Source of the DNA: a virus
Reading direction: 5' to 3' (one strand)
DNA: 23,108 nucleotides
IMG/VR virus record: IMGVR_UViG_3300033146_002616
Location: 1 to 23,108 of that record
The notes below the pieces were generated by a model that searched no databases, had not been told where the DNA came from, and saw only the letters and a list, made by a program, of their open reading frames with translations. The position numbers and the translations under genes are program-made. Below, piece after piece: positions 22,934-23,108 of the stretch (position 1 is the stretch's first letter; every line of letters begins with the position of its first letter).

Positions 22934-22989
22934 GGACACTACACCAGTATATCCAGATATTACAATATACTACAAATAATAAATACACC

Positions 22990-23018
22990 CAGTCACACGC
23001 AGGCACACGTATATAGAA
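22990..23018 (+). repeat. Imperfect direct repeat R2
   Basis: CAGTCACACGCAGGCACACG followed by TATATAGAA. It is the partner of R1, 82 bp further right, and is followed by the G6 tract. Confidence 0.5.
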
Positions 23019-23108
23019 TGAGGGGGGCACACAGGGTTTTGTTAAAACAATCGCCAGAGAAACACCAGATGTAGCAATAGACGAACATATGTTCCCCAGC
23101 TAATCGTT

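Larger units (their letters stand above)
22861..23108. other. GC-enriched, repeat-bearing right end
   Basis: A hand count gives about 43% G+C. It holds a G7 tract inside a hairpin-forming region (ACGG-CATA / TATG-CCGT around 22881-22905), a G6 tract at 23022-23027 and two imperfect direct repeats. No convincing gene is present. It could be a genome terminus, a packaging site or a replication origin; a choice is not possible here. Confidence 0.4.

Noticed and set aside
22733-22939. 68-codon minus-strand frame at the right end
   Set aside because: GTG start, no ribosome binding site, contains the G7 tract and one of the direct repeats; probably chance.
22885-22980. Short plus-strand frame beginning GTG before the G7 tract
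   Set aside because: AAGG lies at a fair distance before the GTG, but the frame is about 31 codons, crosses a homopolymer and a repeat, and nothing else supports it.
22900-23020. CRISPR array
   Set aside because: Only two imperfect repeats, with an internal indel and no regular spacers.

Overview
The window reads as the late (structural, packaging and lysis) half of a tailed phage with podovirus-like architecture that infects a low-GC Gram-positive host. Evidence for the host is the strongly AT-rich sequence, nearly universal purine-rich ribosome binding sites of the AAGGAG/AAGGTGG type, an Amidase_3 lysin with an SLH-like tail, and a Firmicutes-type copper-amine-oxidase-like stalk segment on a phage protease. 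Every convincing gene is on the minus strand, so the window is described from right to left, in the order of transcription. No replication gene, integrase, tRNA or CRISPR array is visible. The genome continues past position 1, where a tail-fibre-like gene is cut.

Right end (22.46-23.11 kb): non-coding, with G-tracts and imperfect direct repeats, possibly a genome end or packaging region. At 22.46-21.27 kb lies a small three-gene operon behind an extended -10 promoter: an unknown protein, a two-helix membrane protein and an XRE-type regulator. At 21.27-20.18 kb there is a 1.1-kb gene-free stretch. It holds a GC-enriched block that I read as a plus-strand structured RNA (about 20646-21165), a possible short minus-strand sRNA (about 20325-20247) with its own promoter and terminator, short repeats, and an excellent sigma-70-like promoter (TAGACA, 17 bp, TATAAT) that should drive the late operon.

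The late operon (20.18 kb down to position 1) begins with a 1980-residue polyvalent, ejection-type protein that carries an internal HEVGH zincin motif. A 19-codon mini-gene, two small membrane proteins (one holin-like), a subtilisin-family protease and an Amidase_3 endolysin follow as a lysis cassette. Next come a phage metallopeptidase, small terminase, a tiny membrane protein, large terminase, a Zn-knuckle/Lys-rich protein, a membrane/coiled-coil protein, portal, scaffold, major capsid protein (followed by a strong terminator), an unknown protein, a head-tail connector, a tail hub/stabilisation protein and the N-terminus of a tail fibre.

The genes most worth following up are the plus-strand RNA, the subtilase placed between holin and endolysin, and the giant polyvalent protein. 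Functional names rest on motifs, size and gene order read by eye; no database search was possible.
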